Below are positions 34,487 to 43,464 of a stretch of DNA of 64,000 nucleotides, piece after piece. The stretch spans positions 1 through 64,000 of the forward strand of contig CAPEBR010000003.1 of NCBI GenBank assembly GCA_948602995.1. The letters run 5' to 3'. This stretch comes from an uncultured Dorea sp. GTDB taxonomy: Bacteria; Bacillota; Clostridia; Lachnospirales; Lachnospiraceae. Numbering within the stretch: position 1 is the stretch's first letter; the number at the start of each line of letters is the position of its first letter. The notes below the pieces were generated by a model. The model did no database searches. It worked only from the letters and a program-made list of their open reading frames with translations, and had not been told where the DNA came from. Both the position numbers and the translations under genes were made by a program.

Positions 34487-35955
34487 TGAAGCATTCAATC
34501 AAGCGTCAGATGACGGCTGTGTTTATAGGTCTGCTTGTAAGTCTTCTGCTGATTCTGCTTATTATTAATGTGAGATTCCTGGAGCCTTACTACATCAGCA
34601 ATAAGGAAACTGCGTTCGTGCAGCTCTATGGGGAGCTTAAGCTGGCAATTGAGCAGGACACGGTGGAGTATCAGGAAGTCTCAGAGCTTCTGAGGGGGCT
34701 TGCGGAAAAGAGTAATATTTCCTTTCTGGTCATTGACGAGAGGAACGGCCGGGTTGTAACAAATGTGCATGATATGGAGATGCTGAAAAAGCAGCTTAAT
34801 GGATATCTGCTCGACCAGGCACAGAAGGAGAGCAGGCTGCTGATCAGTACCGATAAATATCAGCTTGTCCAGTCAAAAGACAGATGGAATAAGACGGAAT
34901 ATATTGAGATGTGGGGACGGTTTGATGAGGGAAGCGTATTTCTTCTGCGAAGCCCTTTAGAGAGTATCCGGGAGAGCGCAGATATCTCCAACCGATTCCT
35001 GATCTACATCGGCTGTACCATGATTGCAATATGCATTGCGCTTGTGTGGTATTTTTCCAAACGGCTTACAGATCCCATCCTGGAGCTTGCGGTCCTGTCA
35101 GACCGGATGGCAGACCTGGATTTTGAGGCAAAATATACGAGTGGAGGCTCCAATGAGATTGGTGAGCTGGGAGCCAATTTTAACCGGATGTCGGAAAAGC
35201 TTGAAAGCACTATATCGGAGCTGAAGCGTGCCAACAATAGTCTCCAAAAAGATATTGAGCGCAAGGAGAAACTGGAGAAGATGCGAAGCGAATTCATGGG
35301 AAATGTCTCCCACGAGCTGAAAACGCCTCTTGCACTAATCCAGGGCTATGCGGAGGGACTTAAGGAAGGAGTAAATACGGATTCTGAGAGCCGGGAATTT
35401 TACTGCGATGTGATTATGGATGAGGCGGCAAAAATGAACCAGATGGTGAAGAATCTTATGGCGCTGAACCAGTTGGAATTCGGGGATGAGAAGATTGAAT
35501 TTGAAAGGTTCGACTTGACCGAGGTTATTGAGGGCATTCTGCAGAGCATGGATATTATGGCCCAGCAGAAGGAGGCGAGAGTCATATTCCTAAAGGAAGG
35601 GCCGGTATATGTATGGGCAGATGAATTCAAGACCGAGCAGGTGGTGCGCAATTATATCAGCAACGCCTTTAATCATCTGGACGGGGATAAGGTTGTGGAG
35701 GTAAAGATTAATGTTGCAGATGATGGAAAGGCGAGGGTATCTGTATTTAACACAGGATCTCCTATTCCTGAGGAGGCTCTTCCACATATCTGGGACAAGT
35801 TCTATAAGGTGGATAAGGCGCATACAAGGGAATATGGCGGAAATGGCATCGGTCTTTCCATTGTAAAGGCCATCATGGAGTCCTTCCATCAGAAATACGG
35901 CGCAGAGAATTACGATAATGGAGTGGCATTCTGGTTTGAATTAGATACGGAATAA
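34486..35955 (+). CDS. Membrane sensor histidine kinase
   Basis: A 489-aa kinase. An N-terminal membrane helix (about residues 11-30) and a second at about 165-185 enclose an extracytoplasmic sensor of about 135 residues. A HAMP linker follows, then the phospho-acceptor His in GNVSHELKTPLALIQGY and the ATPase domain (NYISNAFNHL, then GGNGIGLSIVKAIME). It is coupled to the response regulator by one-base overlap. The sensed signal is unknown; the architecture resembles envelope-stress kinases of Firmicutes. Confidence 0.92.
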   Translation: MKHSIKRQMTAVFIGLLVSLLLILLIINVRFLEPYYISNKETAFVQLYGELKLAIEQDTVEYQEVSELLRGLAEKSNISFLVIDERNGRVVTNVHDMEMLKKQLNGYLLDQAQKESRLLISTDKYQLVQSKDRWNKTEYIEMWGRFDEGSVFLLRSPLESIRESADISNRFLIYIGCTMIAICIALVWYFSKRLTDPILELAVLSDRMADLDFEAKYTSGGSNEIGELGANFNRMSEKLESTISELKRANNSLQKDIERKEKLEKMRSEFMGNVSHELKTPLALIQGYAEGLKEGVNTDSESREFYCDVIMDEAAKMNQMVKNLMALNQLEFGDEKIEFERFDLTEVIEGILQSMDIMAQQKEARVIFLKEGPVYVWADEFKTEQVVRNYISNAFNHLDGDKVVEVKINVADDGKARVSVFNTGSPIPEEALPHIWDKFYKVDKAHTREYGGNGIGLSIVKAIMESFHQKYGAENYDNGVAFWFELDTE

Positions 35956-35987
35956 TGGCTGCTACTTTAAATTTCCAGTCTGAAAAA

Positions 35988-36036
35988 CGGAGGAACGAGG
36001 CGCAGCGGTGGCTGCGCCGATTGACGACAACGCGGC
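35988..36036 (+). repeat. Dispersed structured repeat, copy B
   Basis: CGGAGGAACGAGG is followed by the hairpin GGCGCAG-CGGTGG-CTGCGCC (35999-36018) and then GATTGACGACAACGCGGC (36019-36036). Copy A at 11420-11470 has the same order, and one stem pair is replaced C-G to T-A on both sides. Confidence 0.72.
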
Positions 36037-36051
36037 TTTCCTGATAGCACA

Positions 36052-36108
36052 TGTGTAAAAACGCAGTCTAAGCGCAGCCCGCTGCGCCTGTGTTTTTACA
36101 CAAGCATT
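36052..36108 (+). terminator. Long hairpin downstream of the two-component system
   Basis: TGTGTAAAAAC at 36052-36062 pairs with GTTTTTACACA at 36092-36102, and an inner GCGCAG/CTGCGC stem is nested within it. It lies about 100 bases after the kinase stop and probably terminates that operon. Confidence 0.65.
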
Positions 36109-36146
36109 TTTGAAAAAGCATAAAAATTCGAAGCGATTCATTAATG

Positions 36147-36159
36147 TGAAATGATTTCA
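36147..36159. promoter_or_regulatory. Possible operator of the LacI-type regulator
   Basis: TGAAATGATTTCA is a perfect 6+6 palindrome about 50 bases before the LacI-family gene. It is a candidate autoregulatory site; its use is not shown. Confidence 0.4.
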
Positions 36160-36208
36160 AACTGAACAGAGAGGAAACCGATGTAGTTTTAAATGAAAGG
36201 AACCTAGG

Positions 36209-37303
36209 ATGAGTATGAGAAAAGCCACATTAAAAGATGTATCTGTCAGGGCAGGAGTTTCTGTCGGAACCGTGTCGAAATATATTAATGACCCGTATTC
36301 CGTAAAAGAAGTGAACAGAAGGAAGATTGCCGAATCAATCAAGGCATTGGACTTTACCCCCAATGTCTATGCACAGAAGCTTGCGAAGGGAAAGTCAAAT
36401 ACAATTTTATTATGTATCGTATCAGAAAAAAATATCAGCCCTTCCACATGGCTTCATCAGCTGCCTGTTATCCAGTCCATGAACGACAGCCTGACAAAAG
36501 AAGGCTACAGCCTTCAGATTAAGATTGTGGCAGCAGCAAAGCCGCAGCAGCTTGATAATTGTGTAAAGAACTGCATTAACAGCAGAGAAGCAGACGGCAT
36601 AGCGATACTGTCTGCGTGGGAGGTACCAAAGAAGACGGTTCAGGATATGAAAAGGCAGAACTTTCCCTTTGTACTGCTGGACGGAAATTGTCCGGATATG
36701 GCGGCAAATGAGGTATGTATTGATAACAGGCAGATGGTAAAGGATCTTGTGCATATTTTAAAAGGACTGGGACATAGTAAGATTGGGTTTATTAATGTCT
36801 TAAGCGGTCAGCAGGACATGAAGTTCCGTTTCCACGGTTTTAAAGACGGTATGAAGGCAGAGAAACTGGATATTGAAGAAAAGCTGGTTCTTTACGGCGA
36901 CTTCAGCATTGAAAGCGGCTATGCATGCGTGAAGGCCATGCTGGAGAGCGGAGAGCAGTGTACAGCCCTTATATGTGGAAATGACAATATGGCAGTCGGC
37001 GCGGTAAAGGCAATCCAGGATCAGGGGAAGCACGTTCCTGAGGACATTTCGGTAGTGGGGATAGATAACAGCATTGCCGCCCGGGCCTGCACCCCGAGCC
37101 TTCAGACTGTGGAGTTTGCACTGGGACAGATGGGACGTCAGGCTTCTTACCAGCTTTTGGACCAGATTAAAGAAAAGACCTGCACGGAGATCCGGACAAT
37201 GGTACAGTACAAAATAATTGAAGGGAGATCCATAGCAAAAGCTAAGGATGGGAAAGAATATGAAAAACATAATAGAGAAAAGGACGCCGGTAACACTGTG
37301 TGA
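36209..37303 (+). CDS. LacI-family transcription regulator
   Basis: A 364-aa regulator. The DNA-binding domain is clear at the N-terminus (ATLKDVSVRAGVSVGTVSKY then LDFTPNVYAQKLAKGKS, hinge helix included), followed by a periplasmic-binding-protein-like effector domain (CGNDNMAVGAVKAIQDQGK, ISVVGIDNS). AAAGGA precedes the ATG at 36209. The 3' end overlaps the M24-fold gene by 44 bases, so the regulator is transcribed with the cluster it probably controls. The inducer is unknown and need not be a sugar, given the amidohydrolase and importer downstream. Confidence 0.9.
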   Translation: MSMRKATLKDVSVRAGVSVGTVSKYINDPYSVKEVNRRKIAESIKALDFTPNVYAQKLAKGKSNTILLCIVSEKNISPSTWLHQLPVIQSMNDSLTKEGYSLQIKIVAAAKPQQLDNCVKNCINSREADGIAILSAWEVPKKTVQDMKRQNFPFVLLDGNCPDMAANEVCIDNRQMVKDLVHILKGLGHSKIGFINVLSGQQDMKFRFHGFKDGMKAEKLDIEEKLVLYGDFSIESGYACVKAMLESGEQCTALICGNDNMAVGAVKAIQDQGKHVPEDISVVGIDNSIAARACTPSLQTVEFALGQMGRQASYQLLDQIKEKTCTEIRTMVQYKIIEGRSIAKAKDGKEYEKHNREKDAGNTV

Positions 37304-38672
37304 GAATCCGGTTCCAATTGTAGAATCGGAGATACCCGTGACAACGAAGGAAGATTATCTTGGGCGGATAGAGAACCTGTGGGCAATGCCCCGGGCGCAG
37401 GAATACACTGTAATTGTAGTATACGGAGACAGAGAGCACTTTTCCAATATCCTTTACTTTACGGGGTATGATCCGAGATTTGAGGAGGCGCTGCTGATCT
37501 TAAAGCGCGGGGAAAAGCCGGTGATTCTTGCCGGGAATGAAGGAATGGGATATGTTCCGAAGATACCCTATGATATTAAGGCAGTATTATTCCAGACATT
37601 CGGGCTGATGGGACAGCCCAATGAGGACAGTGAACCCTTGGAGGAGATATTCCGCAGGGAGATAGGCAAAACAGATGGAAAAATAGGCCTGGCAGGCTGG
37701 AAATCCTACAGAGATGATTTGTTTAACCTGGAAGGATGTGTCACAGATGTACCCCATTATATTGCTGAAACCCTGCGGATTGCGGCAGATGGAAGAGAAA
37801 TCTGCAATGCGGCCGATCTTCTTATGGACAATGAATACGGCCTCAGACACCACGCATCTGCTAAGGAAATCATCCAGTTTGAGCTGCAGGGGACGAAGAT
37901 TTCCAGGGGAGTTTACCGGGCGCTGAAAAACATGAAGGAAGGAATGACGGAAATAGAGGTATCCAGGCTCCTGGAAATCGACGGTGAGCCTGAATGTACC
38001 CACCCGAATGTGAACTTCGGAGATGCACATGCGGCTTTGGGGCTTAACAGCCCGGAGTACCACAGCAGGCTTGCTTATGGAAGCCCGGCTGGAGTAGGGT
38101 ACGGCATGAGGGGCTCCCTGGTACATAAGATGGGAATGTTTATCCGGAACACGGAAGATCTTCCGGAATGCAGAAGGCATTATGTGGAAGAGGTTGCAAA
38201 GCCGTATTTTTCAAGTGTCGCCGACTGGTATGAGATGATGAAGCCTGGGACAGAGTTCGGGGAGATTTATGACATGGTTGAAAAGGAGCTGGGATTCGAA
38301 AAGTATAACATTGTATTGAACCCAGGGCATCTGATCCATACGGATGAGTGGACGAACTCCCCGTTTGTAAAGGGCAGCAAGGTAAAGGTACGTTCAGGAA
38401 TGGTTCTGCAATGTGATTATACAGTCTGTTTTAAAGACCCATACCTTCCCTGCCACATCGAGGACGGCCTGGCGATCGGAAATGAAGCGCTTCATAATGA
38501 GATAAAGGAAATGTCGCCTTCCTGTTATGAGAGGATTAAGGCGAGACGAAAGTTTATGACAGAGGTACTGGGAATCAATCTTCCAGAAGAGGTGCTTCCG
38601 CTCTCAGACCTTCCGGCAGTCTGCTTCCCATATATGGCGGATACATCGGTGGTGCTGGCTGTAGAAAAGTAG
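37260..38672 (+). CDS. M24-fold (creatinase/aminopeptidase P-like) protein
   Basis: A 470-aa protein with a creatinase-like N-terminal domain (YTVIVVYGDREHFSNILYF, LILKRGEKPVILAGNEGMG) and a pita-bread C-terminal domain (AKEIIQFELQGTKISRGVYR, GVGYGMRGSLVHKMG, NPGHLIHTDEW, IEDGLAIGNEAL). I do not see the Asp-x(n)-Asp pair of metal-dependent M24 peptidases in the expected place. It could therefore be a metal-free, creatinase-type C-N hydrolase or a binding protein. This is tentative without a structure-based alignment. The ATG at 37260 is 11 bases after AAGGA; an ATG at 37248 abuts the site. It sits between the LacI regulator and an ABC importer, so it probably acts on the imported compound. 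Confidence 0.75.
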   Translation: MKNIIEKRTPVTLCENPVPIVESEIPVTTKEDYLGRIENLWAMPRAQEYTVIVVYGDREHFSNILYFTGYDPRFEEALLILKRGEKPVILAGNEGMGYVPKIPYDIKAVLFQTFGLMGQPNEDSEPLEEIFRREIGKTDGKIGLAGWKSYRDDLFNLEGCVTDVPHYIAETLRIAADGREICNAADLLMDNEYGLRHHASAKEIIQFELQGTKISRGVYRALKNMKEGMTEIEVSRLLEIDGEPECTHPNVNFGDAHAALGLNSPEYHSRLAYGSPAGVGYGMRGSLVHKMGMFIRNTEDLPECRRHYVEEVAKPYFSSVADWYEMMKPGTEFGEIYDMVEKELGFEKYNIVLNPGHLIHTDEWTNSPFVKGSKVKVRSGMVLQCDYTVCFKDPYLPCHIEDGLAIGNEALHNEIKEMSPSCYERIKARRKFMTEVLGINLPEEVLPLSDLPAVCFPYMADTSVVLAVEK

Positions 38673-38697
38673 ATTTTAAAACAAGGGAGGCGGTAAC

Positions 38698-39471
38698 ATG
38701 CTTAAAATAGAGAACTTAAGTTTCTCTTATGAAGGTAATAAAGGGAAACCGGGCTATGAGGTGATAAGGAACCTGGGACTTACGATTGGAGACAATGAGT
38801 TTGTCTGCATCATCGGACCGTCCGGCTGTGGAAAATCCACACTCCTTAAGATGCTTGCCGGATTTGAAAAGCCCTCAGAGGGAAAGATCATTTATAACGG
38901 ACAGGAAATAAAAAGCGTAGGCTATGAAAGGGCAATGGTATTTCAGGAAGATGCGGTATTTCCATGGCTTCGGGTACGCGACAATGTGGAATACGGGCTA
39001 AAGGTAAGAGGTGTTCCGGCAGATATACGCAAAGAGCATGTGAATAAGTTTATTGAGACTGTAGGGTTAAAGGGATTTGAAAACGCATGGCCGAAGGAGT
39101 TGTCTGGAGGTATGAAAAAAAGAGTGGATCTTGCCCGGGTGCTTGCGAATAACCCGGAGACAATCCTTATGGACGAACCCTTCGGAGCGCTGGACGCCAT
39201 GACGAAGGAGATGATGCAGGAGGAACTCGTAAAGATATGGGAGGGATCAAAGAAGACAATTGTCTTTGTTACCCATGATATTGAAGAAGCATTATTTCTC
39301 GCTGATAAGATTGTTGTGCTGCAGCACATTAAAAACGGCGGGGAAGCAGAAGTGATCGAAGTGCCGTTTGAACGGCCCCGGACTGTGCAGATTAAGGAAA
39401 ATCCTGAATTCCAGAAGGTGCGGCGCAGAACCGTTGAACTGCTGAAAAAGTATGAGAGAGAGGAGGAGTAA
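38698..39471 (+). CDS. ABC importer ATPase (SsuB/TauB-like)
   Basis: A 257-aa ATPase. Walker A GPSGCGKST, Q-loop VFQEDAVFPW, signature LSGGMKKRVDLAR, Walker B TILMDEPFGALD and switch VTHDIEEAL are all intact. The VFPW and DEPFGALD features are typical of the nitrate/sulfonate/taurine group. GGGAGGCGG precedes the ATG. It lies 3 bases before the permease gene. The substrate-binding protein is encoded at 41554 after the amidohydrolase genes, so the transporter genes flank the enzyme. Confidence 0.9.
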   Translation: MLKIENLSFSYEGNKGKPGYEVIRNLGLTIGDNEFVCIIGPSGCGKSTLLKMLAGFEKPSEGKIIYNGQEIKSVGYERAMVFQEDAVFPWLRVRDNVEYGLKVRGVPADIRKEHVNKFIETVGLKGFENAWPKELSGGMKKRVDLARVLANNPETILMDEPFGALDAMTKEMMQEELVKIWEGSKKTIVFVTHDIEEALFLADKIVVLQHIKNGGEAEVIEVPFERPRTVQIKENPEFQKVRRRTVELLKKYEREEE

Positions 39472-39473
39472 GG

Positions 39474-40238
39474 ATGAGTGCGGCAAAAAACATATCAAGA
39501 AAACTGTTGCTGACTGCAGTGTTTTTCATTATCTGGACAGGAGTGATCAGCGTATTTCAGATCAGGCCGATTTATCTGCCGGGACCAAAAGATATTATCA
39601 ATTCCTTTATTGCCATGAGGGCCTCCCTGCCGTCCTCCATCCTGTCAAGCCTTAGGATCACTTTAAGCGGCTTTCTGATTGGAGCTGTGATTGGTGTGGG
39701 AATGGGACTTCTGATGGCATACAGCAGAACGTTTATGAATATTGTGGGACCATTCATGGAGTTTACAAGGCCGATTCCGATCTTTGCAATGATTCCACTG
39801 TTCATGATCTGGTTCGGGCTTGGCCTCTGGCCCCAGATTCTGCTGGTTGCCCTGGGAGTGTCCACTGTTTTAGGCGTGCAGACATATGAAGCGGTTCGAA
39901 ATATCCCTTCTGTGTATATCCATGCATCCTATAATCTGGGGGCGAAGAAAAGCGTGATGTTTAAGACCGTGATCTGCCCGTATATTGTGCCGCATCTGAT
40001 CGGCGCGATCCGGGTGGCTGCAGGAACATCCTGGGGACTTGATGTGGCTGCAGAATTTATGGGAGTACAGTCAGGCCTTGGCTATACAATGATTGTCCGG
40101 CAGATGTATCTGGATACTCCGGCCATTATAGCAGTAGTCTTAATTTACAGCGTCCTTGCAATTATTTTAGACCAGATTATCCGTCTGATCGAGCGGAGGC
40201 TGACGAGATGGACAGAGCGTGAAAAGATGTCATTTTAA
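39474..40238 (+). CDS. ABC importer permease (SsuC/TauC-like)
   Basis: A 254-aa membrane protein with about six helices and the EAA-type cytoplasmic loop (YNLGAKKSVMFKTVICPYIVPH). It is the membrane partner of the ATPase encoded 3 bases upstream. Family members import sulfonates, taurine, nitrate, pyrimidine precursors or riboflavin; the actual substrate is not evident. GAGGAGTAAGG precedes the ATG. Confidence 0.9.
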   Translation: MSAAKNISRKLLLTAVFFIIWTGVISVFQIRPIYLPGPKDIINSFIAMRASLPSSILSSLRITLSGFLIGAVIGVGMGLLMAYSRTFMNIVGPFMEFTRPIPIFAMIPLFMIWFGLGLWPQILLVALGVSTVLGVQTYEAVRNIPSVYIHASYNLGAKKSVMFKTVICPYIVPHLIGAIRVAAGTSWGLDVAAEFMGVQSGLGYTMIVRQMYLDTPAIIAVVLIYSVLAIILDQIIRLIERRLTRWTEREKMSF

Positions 40239-40292
40239 GCCGGAAAACAGAATGATTCGGAAAAAACTACAAAAAATAAAGGAGGTTGCGTT

Positions 40293-41183
40293 ATGGTAAT
40301 TGATTCACACATGCATTTGACAAGGAAGGCGAACTTCGATGTCGAGACGAATACCAGGATGGGGCTTGGGATTCCAAAGGATACGGATATTGATCAGCTC
40401 GTGGGCTGGTGGAAGGAGGCGGGAATCGAGAAAGCCGTGTGTATGGGACAGGATATGGAGAGAATCTGGAAAAATAATTTTGGTGAAGAGTATGTTTTGG
40501 AATGTTATCAGAAATACCCGGATTTCTTTATTCCATTTGCAAGCGTGGAGCCTATTGATGCTGCAGGGAGATTCAGCCGCGAAAAGCTGGAACACTTAAA
40601 AAGCAGGGTAAAGGATTACGGGTTCAGAGGAGTTCTCTTTACACCGCCGTATGGACAATACCATTCCAATGACGCCAGTATGTATCCCTTCTATGAATTC
40701 TGTGAGAAAGAGGATGTTGTCGTGCAGTATCATCATTCGGCACAGACAGGACCTGCGGTACTGGCGCCAACGAAATACGCACAGATGCAGAATCTCAATG
40801 ATGTGATGGTAGATTTCCCGGATATGAAGATCGTAGTAGAGCATATCGGTTATCCCTGGAGCGAGTACCTGTTTGTGCTGATGACAAATCATAAGAAAAT
40901 GTACTGCGACCTGGCTATGACATTCGGAAGGCCTACATGGCTTGCGTGGAATATGGTGATCGCAAAAGAATACGGAGTTCTTGACAGGGTGATGTTTGCC
41001 TCTGATTTTGTCGGATGTGAGTACGATTATTTTTCCGCGAATCCGGCAGAGGATTTAAAGAGATGGATTCACTATGTGGAAGTTGAGCTGAATCAGATCT
41101 GTGAGGGCTGCGGCTGGCCTGTATTTACACAGAAGGAGCTTTTGGGGATTCTCCATGACAATGCTGCAAGGCTTTACTTGTAG
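40293..41183 (+). CDS. Amidohydrolase_2 family metal-dependent hydrolase
   Basis: A 296-aa TIM-barrel protein of the amidohydrolase_2 (ACMSD-like) group. The first-strand metal motif is DSHMHLT (His6 and His8). Later ligands are suggested by VVQYHHSAQTG, IVVEHIGYPW (His) and MFASDFVGCEYD (Asp). Such enzymes hydrolyse amide bonds or decarboxylate small acids. AAAGGAGG precedes the ATG. It lies inside an importer gene cluster, so its substrate is likely the imported molecule. A truncated duplicate follows 17 bases downstream. Confidence 0.85.
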   Translation: MVIDSHMHLTRKANFDVETNTRMGLGIPKDTDIDQLVGWWKEAGIEKAVCMGQDMERIWKNNFGEEYVLECYQKYPDFFIPFASVEPIDAAGRFSREKLEHLKSRVKDYGFRGVLFTPPYGQYHSNDASMYPFYEFCEKEDVVVQYHHSAQTGPAVLAPTKYAQMQNLNDVMVDFPDMKIVVEHIGYPWSEYLFVLMTNHKKMYCDLAMTFGRPTWLAWNMVIAKEYGVLDRVMFASDFVGCEYDYFSANPAEDLKRWIHYVEVELNQICEGCGWPVFTQKELLGILHDNAARLYL

Positions 41184-41200
41184 AGAGGAAGGGTGATGTT

Positions 41201-41519
41201 ATGATTATTGATTCCCATATGCATCTGACACGCAAGTTGAATTTTGACGTAAAGAAGAATACAGATATGAAGCTTGGAATTCCGGAGGATACAGATATTG
41301 ACCAGCTTGTGGGCTGGTGGAAAGAGGCCGGGATTGATATGGCCGTGTGTATGGGACAGGATATGAGCCGGATCTGGGGAAACAATTTTGGAGAGGAGTA
41401 TGTATTAGAATGCTACGAAAAATATCCGGATTATCTGTGAAAGATGTGGATGGCCGTTATTTGAAAAAAAGGAGATCGAAGGGATCCTTGGGAAGAATGC
41501 GGCGGCGCTATACCTGTAA
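41201..41519 (+). pseudogene. Broken tandem duplicate of the amidohydrolase
   Basis: The first 78 codons are closely similar to the start of the gene at 40293 (IDSHMHLTRKLNFDVKKNTD, DTDIDQLVGWWKEAGID). The frame then stops at 41438-41440. After about 20 bases the last codons of the family reappear in another frame (EKKEIEGILGKNAAALYL, to 41519). About 200 internal codons are deleted. An intact ribosome site remains, so a short peptide could still be made, but without an active site. Confidence 0.88.
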
Positions 41520-41553
41520 ACAATCGTTTTAAATGAAGATACGGAGGAAGATT

Positions 41554-42720
41554 ATGAAGAAAAAGATGTTGTCTGTTTTATTGGTTTTATGTATGATATT
41601 TGCACTGACAGGGTGTGGAAATGCAGAAGATTCCGGGAATAAACCAGCCAGTAATGAACAGGAGGGCACAGGCGGGACGCAGGAGATTACAAAAGTCGGG
41701 ATAGGAGTTACGCCATACCCCATGTATGCAGTCCTGTCAGTAGCGCATGAGACAGGCCTTGATAAGGAGTACGGCCTGGATCTTGACCTGCAGGTGGTAT
41801 CATCCACATCGGCAGGGGCCCAGTCCCTGGTCAGGAGAGATGTTGTGATCAGCGGTTCCTGCATATCGGAGCATCTTGCATGCGTAAGCGGCAGCCCGAA
41901 CCTTGTTAATTTTACACCTCTCGGGGATTTTAAAGGGTTCTTCTTTGTAGGGAGAAAAGGAAACTTGAGTTCCTGGGACGAGCTGGTTGAGGAGAAAAAC
42001 GGGGACATCGAGGCTGCAAAGGAGCAGAGGCTGAATGACCTGAAGGGAAAGACCTTCTGCATTATTCCACAGAGAAAAGCACTGATACTGGATGCAATTG
42101 CCCAGGTGGGCCTGACAGAAAAGGACGTTATCTTTATGAACTTTGGAGATGACGCAAAGGCTGCAAATGCCCTTTTGTCCGGAACCGGAGACTTTTACAT
42201 CGGAAGTCTTCCGCAGCAGAGATCACTTATGAATCAGGGGGATTTTATCAATATAGGAGGCTCAGATATTCTGGGCGAGGCAGGACTGTGGTTCGATACA
42301 TGGATGACAACAACCGATTTCCTGGAAAATAACCAGGAGACAGCCATAAAACTGCAGGCACTGATCTTCGGGGCAGTCAACGCATTTGATGCAGACCAGG
42401 ACAAATTCTCCGAAGCAGCCGCCCGGTTATTTACCGAAACATCAGGGACAGAGACGCCGACCGAAGAATGGAAGACATTCATGACAGAATTTGACGATCT
42501 GGTATCCGTGGACGAGGCAAAGGAGGGATTCTACAATCCGGACAGTGACAGATACTGGGAGAAGACCGTAAATTATACAGTAAAAACACTGGTAGAATCA
42601 GGGGATCTGCCAGAAGGGACCGATGGGAAGCAGTATTATACAGCAGGAGAGGAGTTGTTTCAGAAACTACTGGAAGACCAGGAGCTGGTAGAAAAAATCC
42701 AAAACACAGTATTACCGTAG
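41554..42720 (+). CDS. ABC importer substrate-binding lipoprotein (SsuA/ThiY-like)
   Basis: A 388-aa lipoprotein. A signal peptide with the lipobox FALTGC gives the lipid-modified Cys near residue 20, and a linker rich in Glu, Gly and Thr follows. The mature part has the NMT1/SsuA pattern: ITKVGIGVTPYPMYAVLSVA, TGLDKEYGLDLDLQVV, and a second lobe with LKGKTFCIIPQR. It should capture the substrate outside the cell for the permease at 39474. GGAGGAAG lies just before the ATG at 41554; an upstream ATG adds 7 residues and lacks a site. Confidence 0.9.
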   Translation: MKKKMLSVLLVLCMIFALTGCGNAEDSGNKPASNEQEGTGGTQEITKVGIGVTPYPMYAVLSVAHETGLDKEYGLDLDLQVVSSTSAGAQSLVRRDVVISGSCISEHLACVSGSPNLVNFTPLGDFKGFFFVGRKGNLSSWDELVEEKNGDIEAAKEQRLNDLKGKTFCIIPQRKALILDAIAQVGLTEKDVIFMNFGDDAKAANALLSGTGDFYIGSLPQQRSLMNQGDFINIGGSDILGEAGLWFDTWMTTTDFLENNQETAIKLQALIFGAVNAFDADQDKFSEAAARLFTETSGTETPTEEWKTFMTEFDDLVSVDEAKEGFYNPDSDRYWEKTVNYTVKTLVESGDLPEGTDGKQYYTAGEELFQKLLEDQELVEKIQNTVLP

Positions 42721-42758
42721 GGGACGGGGTATTTTTAAAAATACCCCGTCCCCAATTT
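42720..42758. repeat. GGGGACGGGG-type palindrome, copy 3
   Basis: GGGGACGGGGTATTTT pairs with AAAATACCCCGTCCCC and TTTT follows. It starts at the last base of the lipoprotein stop codon and differs from copies 1, 2 and 4 by a paired change (GCA/TGC to GTA/TAC) that keeps the stem. Confidence 0.88.
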
Positions 42759-42840
42759 TAAAAACGAAGTAGCAAAACCCCTTGATGTATGGTAAAATAA
42801 GAATACTTTGTAAAAGCTGGTTTGCAGCAGGGAGGAACAG

Positions 42841-43458
42841 ATGATAGCAATTATTGACTATGATGCAGGAAATATAAAGAGTGTAGAAAAAGCGCTTAAG
42901 TTCCTGGGGCAGGAGGCGGTTGTCACAAGAGACTATGAGACGATTCTTGGAGCGGACAGAGTAATTCTCCCAGGAGTGGGCGCATTTGGAGACGCCATGG
43001 GGAAACTTGAACAATTCGGACTGGATGAAGTAATCCATGAGGTGGTCAGGAGGAATACGCCCTTTCTCGGCATCTGCCTTGGGCTTCAGCTTCTCTTTGA
43101 GAGCAGTGAGGAGTCGCCGGGAGTAAAAGGGCTTGGCGTATTAAAGGGTGAGATTGTCCGCATACCAGAAAGCGGTGGATTAAAGATCCCCCACATGGGG
43201 TGGAATTCACTGAGGTTTCCGAGAAGCGGAAGGCTCTTTGCCGGGCTGCCAGAAGAACCATATGTTTATTTTGTTCATTCCTACTATCTTCGGGCAGAGG
43301 ATGCAGGTATTGTAACAGCAGTGACCGAATATGGCACAGAGATCCATGCTTCTGTGGAGAATGGAAATGTATTTGCCTGCCAGTTCCATCCGGAAAAGAG
43401 CAGTGATACCGGGATACAGATTCTGAAAAATTTTGTGGAGATACAGACGGAGGGGTAA
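42841..43458 (+). CDS. hisH: Imidazole glycerol phosphate synthase, glutaminase subunit
   Basis: A 205-aa class I glutamine amidotransferase. The nucleophile is Cys79 in FLGICLGLQLLFE, and the His-Glu pair appears in CQFHPEKS near the C-terminus. It supplies ammonia to HisF in histidine synthesis. GGGAGGAACAG precedes the ATG. It is 6 bases from hisF. The remaining his genes are not in the window, so this is a detached his pair. Confidence 0.95.
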   Translation: MIAIIDYDAGNIKSVEKALKFLGQEAVVTRDYETILGADRVILPGVGAFGDAMGKLEQFGLDEVIHEVVRRNTPFLGICLGLQLLFESSEESPGVKGLGVLKGEIVRIPESGGLKIPHMGWNSLRFPRSGRLFAGLPEEPYVYFVHSYYLRAEDAGIVTAVTEYGTEIHASVENGNVFACQFHPEKSSDTGIQILKNFVEIQTEG

Positions 43459-43464
43459 GAGAAG

